Source: Clavulina sp. PMI_390 (lineage: Eukaryota > Basidiomycota > Agaricomycetes > Cantharellales > Hydnaceae). From it: DNA of 64,000 bases. The translations under genes and the position numbers were made by a program. Location: contig WIDE01000125.1 of NCBI GenBank assembly GCA_015039315.1, positions 1-64,000 of the forward strand, read 5' to 3'. Shown here piece by piece: positions 23,599 through 34,209 of the stretch (positions are counted from its first letter, which is position 1; the number at the start of each line of letters is the position of its first letter). A model generated the notes under the pieces. That model saw only the letters and a program-made list of their open reading frames with translations. It was not told the DNA's origin and did no database searches.

Positions 23599-26503
23599 TT
23601 AGCCACCGCACTATAAAAATGATAAATGAATGCATTAGAAAAGGTGATGGCATCGAGACCCAGAGATGCTGAATGGCTTACTCCGCCTCCACCGCAACCT
23701 CCACCACCGCCGCCTCCTCCGCTTCCACACCCTCCTCCACCTCCACTGCTGCAGCCTCCGCCGCCTCCGCCTCCGCTACCACAACCTCCACCGCCACCCC
23801 CGCACCCACTACCTCCACCTCCACTACTATCTCCACCTCCGCCTCCACCTCCACTTGCGCATCCACCAGCGCTTCTACACCCTCCAGCGGCACAGCTGCC
23901 TCCAGCTCCTCCCTAAAGTAAAGACGTTAAGAAATAAAGGTCAGTCGATACCAAAAGCAAGAAGGCTTACAGCTGCGCAGCCACCAATACTACCTCCGCT
24001 GCAGTTTCCGGGATCGATAAAACCGCCTCCATATGCGGCACACCCTCCAACTCCGTATCCACTATAGGGGTTACTGAAGAACAGAGCACGATGAATAGTA
24101 TATAGTCAGCCCAGAGCGCACACAGATGGCAGGAACCAAGCGAAAATACAAGAGAATGAAACGGCTACTCGCATTCCCCAGTATGGAACGGGCGCCAAGA
24201 ACGCGACATTGTGGTCAGCCTTCTCCTTATCATTCGTATCCTTGCCCTTCTTTTGTTGTAAAGCCCTCTGTACGCGCAGGCGCTCCCAACCATCCCGATA
24301 CTTGTTCTTCTCCATCGCCTTGATCATATCTCCATGCCGCTTTGCGATCTTCGCTTCACGCAGCTTGCGCCCGTAGTCTGCCGCCGTGCGACCCCTCCCT
24401 GGCACAAACATGACGCTGTTATGCTCAGAGGGGTGGGTGGCGTCGGTGTCCGTGTCATCAATCGAGACCAGGTCAGGCCGCTTGTTCTTTTGTGGAGCGG
24501 CAGCTAGCCTCGATTTAGACGTGAAAAGCCTGGAGAGCTTGTCACCGAGGCCTTCCTCAAGGGGGCCGCATCCACACAAGGAGTAGGGGACACCAAAGCG
24601 CGATTTCCAGGCCCGCGCCGTGTAGTCATAGGCGCTGGATAGTGCACCTTCCTCGACCTTGTCGTCGTGGTCTGGTGTCCGGCGAAGGAATTGGAGGGTT
24701 TGTTCACGGTAAGCAGAACAGAGAAGCTGGTGAGTATGCCACGAGAGGTCAATATCCTACGAAGAAAGAACAAGGTTGTTGGTTTTCGGCAGTGAGGGGA
24801 CAAATCCGAGCACGGGTGCTTACAATGGTGGGGACGAAAAAGGCCACTGTCGAACTCATGAGATCCAGAAACGCATGGTATCTCGCGACGCTTCGGACAA
24901 GAACATGAATTGAATTCACTCGAGGGTCGTTGGAATCAGTGTTGGAAGTGAAACGGTCGTGAGCCGTCCAATCAAGATCGACCATCTTCTGGATAAAATT
25001 GCCTTAGCGAAGAACCTGAGCAGATCGAGAAAATAAGAGTCCGTGGTGAGGATATCACTAGAGAAAAGAAGGACATACTGCACCAGCCAGCTCGAGCGAG
25101 AAAGGGTAAACGCTCTCATAACAGGAGAAGATGCGCTTCACACTTTAATCCATACTAAGTTCAGTGGCATACGTAGCGATAGTGAGATCAGGAAGCGCAC
25201 TCACTGAGGAGGTTGGGTCACCGGGAAAACCTCTGCAACTAACTGTTGAATTGGTTCCATTTTATACTCAAAACGGAGGGCCATCGAGGCAGGATCGGGG
25301 TCATCCTTCACGGTCCTAGCAAAGGACGCAAGCAATCGTTTGTTGAATTGTGATGCAAGGTTTGCATCGGGAGTGCCAGTTGGGGGACTCAGTAATGTGC
25401 CACTGTAGAAGGGTTCATAAGAGGCCAGGGATTAGACTAGCCAGGGACTAGGTTAGGCAAGAAGAGGCTTACGCGAGGAAAAAATCGCTGGGAGACTTGA
25501 TCGCCCGGTCAGCATCCTCACAAAATCGCCGGACTCGCATAGCCTATTGAGCAAAGCATGTTAGCCAACGATTATTGTTACAAGAACGAGATAACCGTCC
25601 AAAAAGAGGCAGGGCGAGCCAGAAATAGCTCCCAACCTGCTGCACAGACAAGAAGGATACGAACCTCGCGATCAAAGGAGCCTTTGCAAGTCTTACATAT
25701 TGCGCGAAAATCTTTCTGCGCAAAACCGGTCCCTTGGTTGGTTATCCAAGGCACCTTTGTCATCACATCGTCCGTGCACAATGGACAGCGCACTTTCACA
25801 ACATCCCTCGCTTTCGTCGTGAGAGCCGCTTTGAAAGGTAAACGGGTGAGGGATTCCCAGGCTGCAACACGTGCTGGAGTAGGATAAGTGGTAACGAGGG
25901 TGATGGGGTGGAGAGACTCGGCGACCTCACGAAGAGGAAAACCTTGCAAGGGAAGAAAATTCTCCGAAACACGCAGACAGTCTTCGTAATAGTTTCGAGG
26001 ATTCTGGTGTGCACGATCATCAGATCACATGAAAGGGCAAGAGCGCACATCAAATCGTAAGGGCTACTCACCAGCAGGTAGGAGTGCCAGACCATCAGAA
26101 CATCAATTGGAGGTAGCTCGTTGGGAGGTAGAGATGTTATCATTATGGGGTTAAACGTTGTAGCCCACTTGGAAAAGCGCTCAACAGCACGGGCGATGAA
26201 AACGGCCCAAGCGGCGTCGGCATCTTTGTTTTCTGCCTCTGCAGCAGCTCTGACAGTCTCACGTAGCTTTGAAAAGGCCCCAAGGATACGCAGGTGCCAC
26301 TGCAGGTCAGAGACGGAGACGACAGGGGGATACCTCTTGCCTCCAATGGGGAATGTATCTGGGAGCGAAGTGGGATAAGGAGGCGGCGGTGCCTGGTTGT
26401 TGTAAGCATCAAGATATTCTGGAGTGGGGACGGCAGAGCCAGGTGGTGGGCTGGCAAAGTAGGAGGGTGCAGGTGCGTTCGAGGCCGAGCTGGAGACGCT
26501 CAT
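23599..26503 (-). pseudogene. DUF1399/GRDP-like glycine-rich protein, copy B (probable pseudogene)
   Basis: Second tandem copy with the same blocks as A: LPPIDVLMVWHSYLL, CPLCTDD...CKTCKG, RVNSIHVLVRSVARYHAFLDLM, RAWKSRFGVPYSLCGCGP, a long Gly-rich tail of about 75 residues (about 23690-23915) and a final micro-exon CGG with TAA at 23599-23601. Lesions: the ATG used by A and C is ATC here (26525-26527), so the first usable ATG is eight codons downstream at 26503; and the conserved glutamine in VLRQGNF is TAA (25004-25006) about two thirds of the way along. The intron between exons 4 and 5 of A and C is precisely absent here: RLLASFARTV is read straight through. Exon skipping or a cryptic acceptor at about 24989 (CAG before AAGATGG) could bypass the stop, so loss of function is likely, not certain. 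Confidence 0.8.
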
Positions 26504-27270
26504 AGCCTGAGTTGTGGTCGACAAGATTTCTTGTCGCCCTACTAGTTAATGAGAGGACCTTGTCGAGTTGGAAAACAGACAGATTTATTAATCCTCAGGC
26601 AGAGGTTCTAATCAAATCCAGACGGATGGAGAGTGTCCAAGGATAGTTCCACAGGCTTCGGCACTAGTGTTTCTGAATGCCGAATGCAGTCCACAGGGCT
26701 GACACTTTAGTTTCCATCAAACTAGCCCCCCAAGTCACCTCCTGTTGATGCATACACAAGGAGTACATCACAGTGAAAGTGACCTGATAAGCAGTCCTAA
26801 GCGCTGTCATGTTATAGCCGGCGGTAATATGTCGTTTATATTCACTGCCCTCCTTCGCTTGAGTCGGCTTGAAGCACTGGAAGAGGCTCATGACGCTTCG
26901 CCGCATCGTTCAACCCGCAAAAGGGCTGTAAGAGCGATACGATGAGCAAACTCCCCACAGTTCCGGTCGGCTATCAAATAAAGGTATACCTCGGCTGTCC
27001 AGCATGTCTGCTATTTTTATCGCTAGTTGGGAAGAGGAACAACAGGAGCAGTGAGACCATTCGCAATTTCTCGTTTTGTGGGGAACAAACACAAGTTTGG
27101 TCCAAGCTCCAGAGGAAAATCAAAGGGCTCAAGGTGTCAAAGCCGAACAGCAGTTGCCTGTAGTGGTACAGCATTCGCGCCAACCCATGCCAGTGCAGAT
27201 GGTAGATCCGTTGTAGTGTGTTGGTACATGTTACCATGTAAATCTGGCAACTCAGTTATTGGCGCACATC
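26504..27270. other. Spacer between copy B and receptor fragment
   Basis: Homologous to 30810-31560, the spacer between DUF1399 copy C and the intact receptor gene, including the TCGGCTATCAAA tract and the ATGCCAGTGCAG tract near 27190. No coding region. Confidence 0.55.
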
Positions 27271-27560
27271 CCCTGATTCGTTGCCCTTGTAGGACAGATC
27301 GGGCGCTGCGCTAAACTTTTACTGTTGACCTGCGATCACCCAGAGGATATTCAGCCGGCTAGGTGATGCAAGACCGCCCATTCTGTTATGGGGAGAGGCT
27401 CATGGACGAGTGCTGTGTGCATATTGAGCATATGTATCATAGACTGGGGGAAGATCTTGACAAGGTAGGCTACTGTTCCCGAAAGAAGGGGGTAGAGATA
27501 CAACAAGGTAGTGGATATAATGATTGGTATACTCGTACATTGAACACTCAAATGAAGGTA
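27271..27560 (-). pseudogene. Truncated 7-TM receptor fragment (3' part of receptor copy 1 type)
   Basis: Minus-strand reading gives AYLVKIFPQSMIHMLNMHTALV, then a deletion of about ten codons, then LNILWVIAGQQ, a stop where the intact gene has tyrosine, and FSAAPDLS. The intact receptor at 31781-33511 reads AYFVEIFPQSVVRVLNMHAALV, VNVLLWVITGRQYGFSAAPDLS. Only the last exon survives. It sits upstream of DUF1399 copy B just as the intact receptor sits upstream of copy C, so both were part of one duplicated unit. Confidence 0.8.
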
Positions 27561-27866
27561 TTGAATTGAGACAGAGCAATAGGCCTGGATACCCTCCGTA
27601 TTGAAGGGTTGTGGTTAGATGGCACTCGTACGAGAGATTTAAGGCGTCTTCAGTGCCTACAGCCTCGGATCTAGGTTCTTCACCCCTTGTGTTTGGGCCG
27701 ACGCTTGAGGCTATATTCTTCTTCCATTCGAAATCATAGGGAAGAGTGGGCTCTTGATTTGGCATCAATCGATGAAAGCTTGAGAGGGTCTTGGCAAAGA
27801 ATTATCAAGTCCGAAATGACCATTTAAGCAGCAAATGGAGAGTGTGTACAAGGGAAAGACGGTCAA

Positions 27867-30803
27867 TTAGCCACCGCACTATAAACATCATTGATGGACG
27901 CGTTAGAAAAGGCTATGGCATGAAGCCTCAGATATTTTGAATGACTTACCCCGCCCCCACAGCCACCTCCACAACCTCCACCGCCATCTCCACCACCTCC
28001 ATCTCCACCTCCTCCACCATCCCCACCTCCACTTCCACACCAACCAGCGCTGCCGCACCCACCAGCGGCACAGTTACCTCCCTCTGTTCCCTAAAAGTGA
28101 AGCGTCAGGAAACAAGCTCAGCTGATATCAGTAGCAAGAAGACCTACAGCCGCGCAGCCACCGGTGCCGCCCCCACTGCAATTTCCAGGGCCAATGAAAC
28201 CACCTCCATAAGCTGCACATCCTCCAATTCCGTATCCACCGTAAGGATTGCTGAAGAACAAAGCACCGCCAACAGCATCTAGTCAGCATAATGCATACAC
28301 AGGTGCGGAAACAAAGTGGGAATTGAAGAGAGTACTCACACTCCCCAATACGGAACGGGCGTCAGGAACGCAACATCGTGGTCAGACTTCTCTTTGTCAT
28401 GGATATCCTTCCCTTTCCTCTGTTGCAGCACCCTTTGTACGCGGAGGCGCTCCCACCCATCGCGATACTTGTTCTTCTCCATCGCCTTGATCATATCTCT
28501 ATGCCGCTTTGCGATCTTCGCCTCGCGCCGCTTGCGCCCATGGTCTGCTGATGTATGACCCGTATCTGGCACAAACATGACGCTGTTATGCTCAGATGGG
28601 TGCGTTGCGTCGGCGTCCGTGTCGTCAATCGAGACCAAGTCAGGCCGCTTGTTCATCTGTGGGGCGGCAGCTAGCGTCGACTTAGACGTGAAAAGCCTGG
28701 AGAGCTTGTCACCGAGACCGTCCTCGAGTGGACCACATCCACAAACGGAGTAAGGCACGCCGAAGCGCGATTTCCAAGCGCGCGCCGTGTAGTCGTAAGC
28801 GGTAGACAATGCGCCTTCTTCGACTTTGTCGTCGTGGTCTGGCGTACGGCGAAGGTATCGGAGGGTCTGATCTCGATAAGCATGAGCGAGAAGCTGATGA
28901 GTGTGCCAGGAGAGGTCAATATCCTTGGTACAATGAACGAGGTGTTAGTTTTTTTCGCGGTAGGTGAAAGGTACGAGCATGAGTATTTACAATGGTAGGG
29001 ACGAAGAAGGCGGTCGTCGAACTCATTAGATCCAAAAACGCGTGATATCTTGCGACACTTCGGACGAGTACATGGATTGAATTTACTCGAGGGTCATTAG
29101 GATCAGCGCCGAAGGCAAAACGATCGTGAGCCGTCCAATTGAGATTGACCATCTTCTGAATAAAGTTGCCTTGGCGAAGCACCTGAGTAAATCCCGAAGA
29201 TAAAAATCAGTGTTAAGATATCTCTCAACGAGAGACAGACATACCGCGCCAGCCAGCTCGAGCGAGAAAGCGTAGACGGTATCATAGCACGAGAATATGC
29301 GTTTCACACTTCGATCGATTCACGTGAGCTTGAGAGCATGTGTAGCTATGGATTGGATGGCATATTCACCGAGGAGGCTGGGCGACCTGGAAAACCTTGG
29401 CGACCAGCTTTTGAATAGGCTCCATCTTATATCCGAAACGGAGGGCCATTCCGGCAGCATCAAGATCATTCGCGACGGCGCTAGCAAAAAACTGAGTGTG
29501 TGTAGACACACAAAATGAAATGTCAATTCTTCTCAAATGCCAAGCGGGCAGAGAGAGGCTGCACGTACCACAAGCAATCTCGTATTGAATTTCGCTGCAA
29601 GATCTGTGTCGGGCGCGCCAGTCGGAGGACTCAATAAAGTACCACTGCCGATAATTCAGAAGGGATGTGAAAGGGCTAGAGATTAGGGCAGGCCAGCATA
29701 GTAACGGGTAAAGAAGACTTACGCGAGGAAGTTATCGCTGGGAGACTTGAGTACGCGATTAGCATCCTCGCAAAAGCGTCGGACTCGCATCGCCTATTGA
29801 GGAGGTCAAATCGTCAACGATCATCGTTACAGGGAAGAAGGAAAATTCGGAAAGCAAGTGGGCGAGTCGACATTAACGTCCACCCTGCCGCGCGGACATG
29901 AAAGATATGATAAAAGGATAAGTGTGGCAATGAAACGAACCTCACGATCAAATGAGCGCTTGCAGGTTTTACAATTTGCTCGGAAATTCTTCTGCGCAAA
30001 ACCCCTCCCATCATTGGTTATCCAGTGTACCTTCGTCATCACATCGTCATTGCACAACGGGCAGCGCACTCTCGTGACGTCCTTCGTTGACGTCGTAAGA
30101 GCCGCATTGAACGGCAACCGTGTGAGGGTTTCCCATGCTGCGACACGGGCTGAAAGAAGATGTTTGCTGACGAGGTTGATGGGGTCAATAGACTCCGCGA
30201 CTTCACGGAGAGGGAAAGCTTTTATGGGAAGAAGATTGTCCAAAACACGCAGGCAGTCCTCATAGTAGTTTCGAGGGTTCTAGCGCACACAATGATCAGA
30301 TCATGCAGGAGGAGAGGCGGCGATTAGGAAATGCCGGGGCTGCTTACCAGCATATAGGAGTGCCAGACCATGAGCACGTCAATTGGGGGGAGCTTGTCCC
30401 GGGGTATAGACCCTGTCGATTCGGAACTCAAGGTGGTAGTCCACCTAGCAAAGCGGTCGACAGCACGAGCAATGAAAACGGCCCAAGCGGCATCCGCATC
30501 ATTGTTTTCTGCCTCTGCTGCTTCTCTAACGCTCTCACGAAGCTTGGAGAAGGCTCCGAGAATACGGAGGTGCCTCTGGAGGTCAGAAACGGTGACTACG
30601 GGATAATGTCTCTTGCCTGCGATGGGGAATGTGTCAGGGAGTGAGGTGGGATACGGTGGAGGAGGAGCCTGGCTGTTGTAAGCACCAAGATGTTCTGGAG
30701 TGGGGACGGCAGAGCCAGGTGCTGGGTCAGCAGAGTATGCGGGGGCAGGTGCTCTCGAGGCCGAGCCATGGATGCTCATAGCCTGAGCTGTGGTCGACAA
30801 CAT
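27867..30803 (-). CDS. DUF1399/GRDP-like glycine-rich protein, copy C
   Basis: Third tandem copy, apparently intact. ATG at 30803 (MLSTTAQAMS); blocks as in A: LPPIDVLMVWHSYML, YYEDCLRVL, CPLCNDD...CKTCKR, RFCEDANRVLKSP, GTLLSPPTGAPDTDLAAKF, VLRQGNFIQKMVNLNWTAHD, ARYHAFLDLM, RAWKSRFGVPYSVCGCGP and a basic stretch ending PVPYWG. The Gly-rich tail (about 27950-28093) is about 47 residues and, unlike A and B, carries regularly placed aspartates (GGGD units). The final micro-exon reads CGG followed by TAA at 27867-27869. All introns are GT-AG and keep frame. Family function is unknown; plant relatives are linked to stress responses, which need not apply to fungi. No signal peptide is apparent, so an intracellular location is more likely. 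Confidence 0.85.
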
Positions 30804-31780
30804 CTCTTGTTGCCCTACTGGCGATATCTGATGGGTGAGAGACCTGTCGAGTCGAAAAATAGCCAGCTTTATAGGCCCTCAGGCGGAGAGCCTAAACAGG
30901 TAGAGAATAGCAAGGGTTCGGTTCCACAGGTTTACTTCGAGCACTGCTATGCATGTATGCTGGATATAGTCCACCACAACTGGCACTTTGTCTGTCTCTC
31001 ACCCAACACTTACCCCCTGTCGATGCATACATAAGTTGTACACTACAACAAGAGTGACCTGATCGAGTGTCCCAAGCGTTCTCATGTTATAGCCGCTGCC
31101 AACGAATAGTCCGCGCTCACTGCCTCCTTGAGCCTGTTTCAGCTTGAGGCACTGGCAGGAAGGTCAGCAACCCTATGACATATTCGAGCTACAAAGGGCT
31201 ATAAGAGGGCTATGATGAGCAAGCTCCTCGCACTTCCGGTCGGCTATCAAAAAAAAACGTACCTTGGCTGTTCAGAGTACCTGCTACTTTTGTCGCTGTT
31301 TGGTAAGAGGGATGACAGCAGCTGCGCGATCATTTGCAATTTTGTGATAACCAGTGCTAGGTTCTTTAGGGCCTCAGGCAAAGTCAAAGGGTTCACGTCG
31401 CCGAAGCTGATTGGCCTTGAGCTGCGAGAGTACAGCTTTCGTGCTGATCCATGCCAGTGCAGCTGGTGGATCGATTATGGTCTGTTGGCACATGTTTCGA
31501 GGTAAATCTGACAAGTGAGCAAGAGAGTTTCTGATATTCTTATTTCAAGCTCGATTTTTCATGAGGTACAGACAGTCCATTTCATTTCAATTGTAAATAA
31601 ATCAAGTAATAATGTATCGAAGGACGAGCCGACATTCGACACAAGGAAGCCCAACCGAGCTTCAAGCTATCCAGTACAGCCCAAAAAAGAATGACAAGAA
31701 ATGAGGGAAATGAGTGCGCTGTCGGCTTTGGGATAGCACACATTGTGATGGGTATCGGATGGGTGGGTGGATGATGCGAT
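30804..31780. other. Spacer between DUF1399 copy C and receptor copy 1
   Basis: Promoter side of copy C and 3' flank of the receptor gene. Matched by the 26504-27270 spacer. No gene seen. Confidence 0.5.
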
Positions 31781-33511
31781 TTAATGTCCGTTATCGTGGT
31801 AAGTATAGGCACCAGGTTGATACGCACCAGTGTCATAAGGGTTGGTAGTACCTGGACCAGCCGCGTATGGTGATTGGTACACTCCTGCGCCATATCCAGT
31901 CGGAGACGGAGCAGTGCCAGTCGTCGAGGAGTACACCGACGCACGATACGCGTCTGGTGAGCCCAAACCCCCACCTGCATGCTGCTCACCAGAGTCAGAA
32001 GGCGGGACGTATCCAGGGAATGCAGGGTTGGTGTTAACCTCGTGCGCTGCCTCAGGTTGGAGGAACCCGCGCTCAAGGCTTGCGCCTCGCTGTGGCTCGT
32101 ACACGCCCACATGGCTCGGGTCGACGCTGCTCGCATCAAGGCCAGCGACGTCTGCACCAGGCTTCAGCTCGTATCGTCCAACGACTCCCGACTCCTCATC
32201 GTCGTCAGACAGATCGGGCGCCGCGCTGAACCCATACTGACGGCCGGTGATCACCCAGAGCAGCACGTTCACCCAGCCGGAGGAAGCAAAGAGTACTGTT
32301 GTGAGCACTGTCCATCCTGCGGCGGGAGGAGGCTTGCCGACAAGTGCTGCGTGCATGTTGAGGACACGCACGACGGACTGGGGGAAGATCTCAACAAAGT
32401 AGGCTATCGTCCGCGAGTAAAAGATGCAGGCAGTAGTAATAGTGATTAGCTTGCTGGAAACTCGAATCGGGATAGTGAAATGAGACATACCGACGGGATA
32501 CCAGATCATGACGATTGCCTGGCGGATGAGTTCGGGGTCGCGATCTGCTTCCTTCCACCAGCGCACGACAATGTACCCGTAACAGCCGAAGCAGGTTAGG
32601 CTGGCAAGCCAGAACCATCCATACTCCGTAGCAATGCCGAGATATTCATTTCGCGGGATAACGTGTCCGTTCAGCTTGGTGGGAATCCAGCACCACGGCC
32701 TATGTGCCCAAAACAGGGTAAGTCAGCTGAGATGTCCACCAGAGGGCAAGCGAGGGAGAAATGGGGTGTGAAAGTAATGGGCTGTCAGACGCACCCAGTA
32801 GATCCATAGTAATGATCGACCGTCGTGGCGGGTATCGTGATGATGAACAGCCAAAAGACCACCACGAATGCCACCATGCCCCAGACCACTCGTTTCGCCC
32901 GACGCATCCCATCTCCTAACATTGCCGCTGGCCAAATGGTGGGCAAGACAGTCATGATACCCAAAAACATCGTGAACAACGCGGCACCGTCGTTCGTGAG
33001 CTGCTTGAGCACAGCCTGCGCGGTACAGTAGTGGCCTTCAGTCGTGGCGCTCTGGAATGCCCAGCGGATGGACATGATATTCGCGACTGCTTGTCCGAGT
33101 TCCATGCACATGGCGAGAAGGAATAGGGCCGCGACTGGTTGGATGGGTTCGTCCGTGGGCAGGGCATTGCCAGTGCGTTGGCGATTCCAGCGTTTGATCG
33201 TTCGGATCTAAGAAAAACGTGAAGATCATGGTAGGGTTCAAGGTAGGTGAGCAGTCAGTTTGTGCATGTGCCAAATTGGTGATCAGGGGCCAGCATGATG
33301 ACGAGACATACCAGGACCACGAGTAGGAGACCAGCGACGGAAATGAACGACACAAGTGCCGTTTCCGCGATAAGCTATATTGAGGGAGGTGCGAGAACAC
33401 AAGGTCAGTTTTCAGGACCACAAACTCGTAACTAGCAAACCATGCACGTACCACAATGCCTGTTCGGAGGGCAAAGCTCCCATGGAACCAGGGGTAGATT
33501 TCGTAGACCAT
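31781..33511 (-). CDS. Seven-transmembrane receptor-like protein, copy 1 (cAMP-receptor/GprH-like)
   Basis: Predicted plasma-membrane G-protein-coupled receptor. Five exons from the ATG at 33511: MVYEIYPWFHGSFALRTGIV; LIAETALVSFISVAGLLLVVL (TM1); a long exon holding TM2 (VAALFLLAMCMELGQAVANI), TM3 (ALFTMFLGIMTVLPTIW) and TM4 (VVWGMVAFVVVFWLFIITI) and ending HYYGSTG; an exon starting WCWI with TM5 (YGWFWLASLTCFGCYGYIVV); and one with TM6 (YFVEIFPQSVVRVL) and TM7 (TVLFASSGWVNVLLWVITG) plus a Tyr/Pro/Gly-rich tail. The YG-TG-WCWI extracellular motif is typical of the Dictyostelium cAMP-receptor-like class, which has fungal members such as GprH. Seven hydrophobic segments are countable by eye. 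Ligand unknown; membership of another 7-TM class is possible. Confidence 0.65.
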
Positions 33512-34209
33512 TGTGTGCTCAGAGGCACCTTAGAACGGGTCAAAAAGGTCGTCTCAAGGGGATTTAACCACAGTGAAAGGCAAAGGGGTGATCCAAGCGG
33601 GGAAGGAAAGTGGAGCCATTGTGAGCAACTCAGCGCGTGCCTTATAACCTGCCAGCGGCCTGTCACCCCTGCGCGTAGGTTAAGTATAGAAACTTCTTGC
33701 TCGGGACCCGCGACAGCAAAGGCAGCTGCCTTGAGGACCAGCCACACCAACATGCACAAACAACACGCATAGATTTCCGGGAATAGAATTTCAATTCAGT
33801 TAGGCGGTACCTGTGTAGAATTTGATATTCATCGAGCTCGAGGCGCCACCGACTTTGATAGGCGGATCCAGATAAGAACGACGCTCGCCTCGCGCAAATG
33901 ATGGAGGCAGTGCATGCCAAGTTTCTACGTCATCTGCGGGGTGGGAAGACGAGTAGAGTCTATGGACGGAAACATCACTTCTGCCGCTACCAATGACGGC
34001 TAACGGTGATTGACAAGTTGGTCCGAAAAGGGGTGTGTATAGACGGCACAATCTAAGCGGAATTGGAAATATGCCGATCGACAGGTCACAAGATAATGAT
34101 TCACTCGAAGATCCTTCGCTTGAGCCAGTCCAGCCAGTGCATGCCGCATTTCCCAACACTCCCATCACCACTGCATATGTAACTTTTGCATCTAGTGAAA
34201 TTGTCGGAA
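33512..34209. other. Intergenic region upstream of receptor copy 1
   Basis: About 0.7 kb between the TDP1 stop and the receptor start, both on the minus strand; presumably holds the receptor promoter. Short frames here do not resemble anything I know. Confidence 0.4.

Noticed and set aside
23626..23921. Proline-, leucine/histidine- or serine/threonine-rich frames on the plus strand over the Gly-rich exons
   Set aside because: They are antisense shadows of the GGN repeats on the minus strand, which belong to the DUF1399 genes.
27937..28125. CRISPR-like or satellite array in the CCACCTCCA tracts
   Set aside because: The repeats are glycine codons inside exons, with no spacer structure; the genome is eukaryotic.
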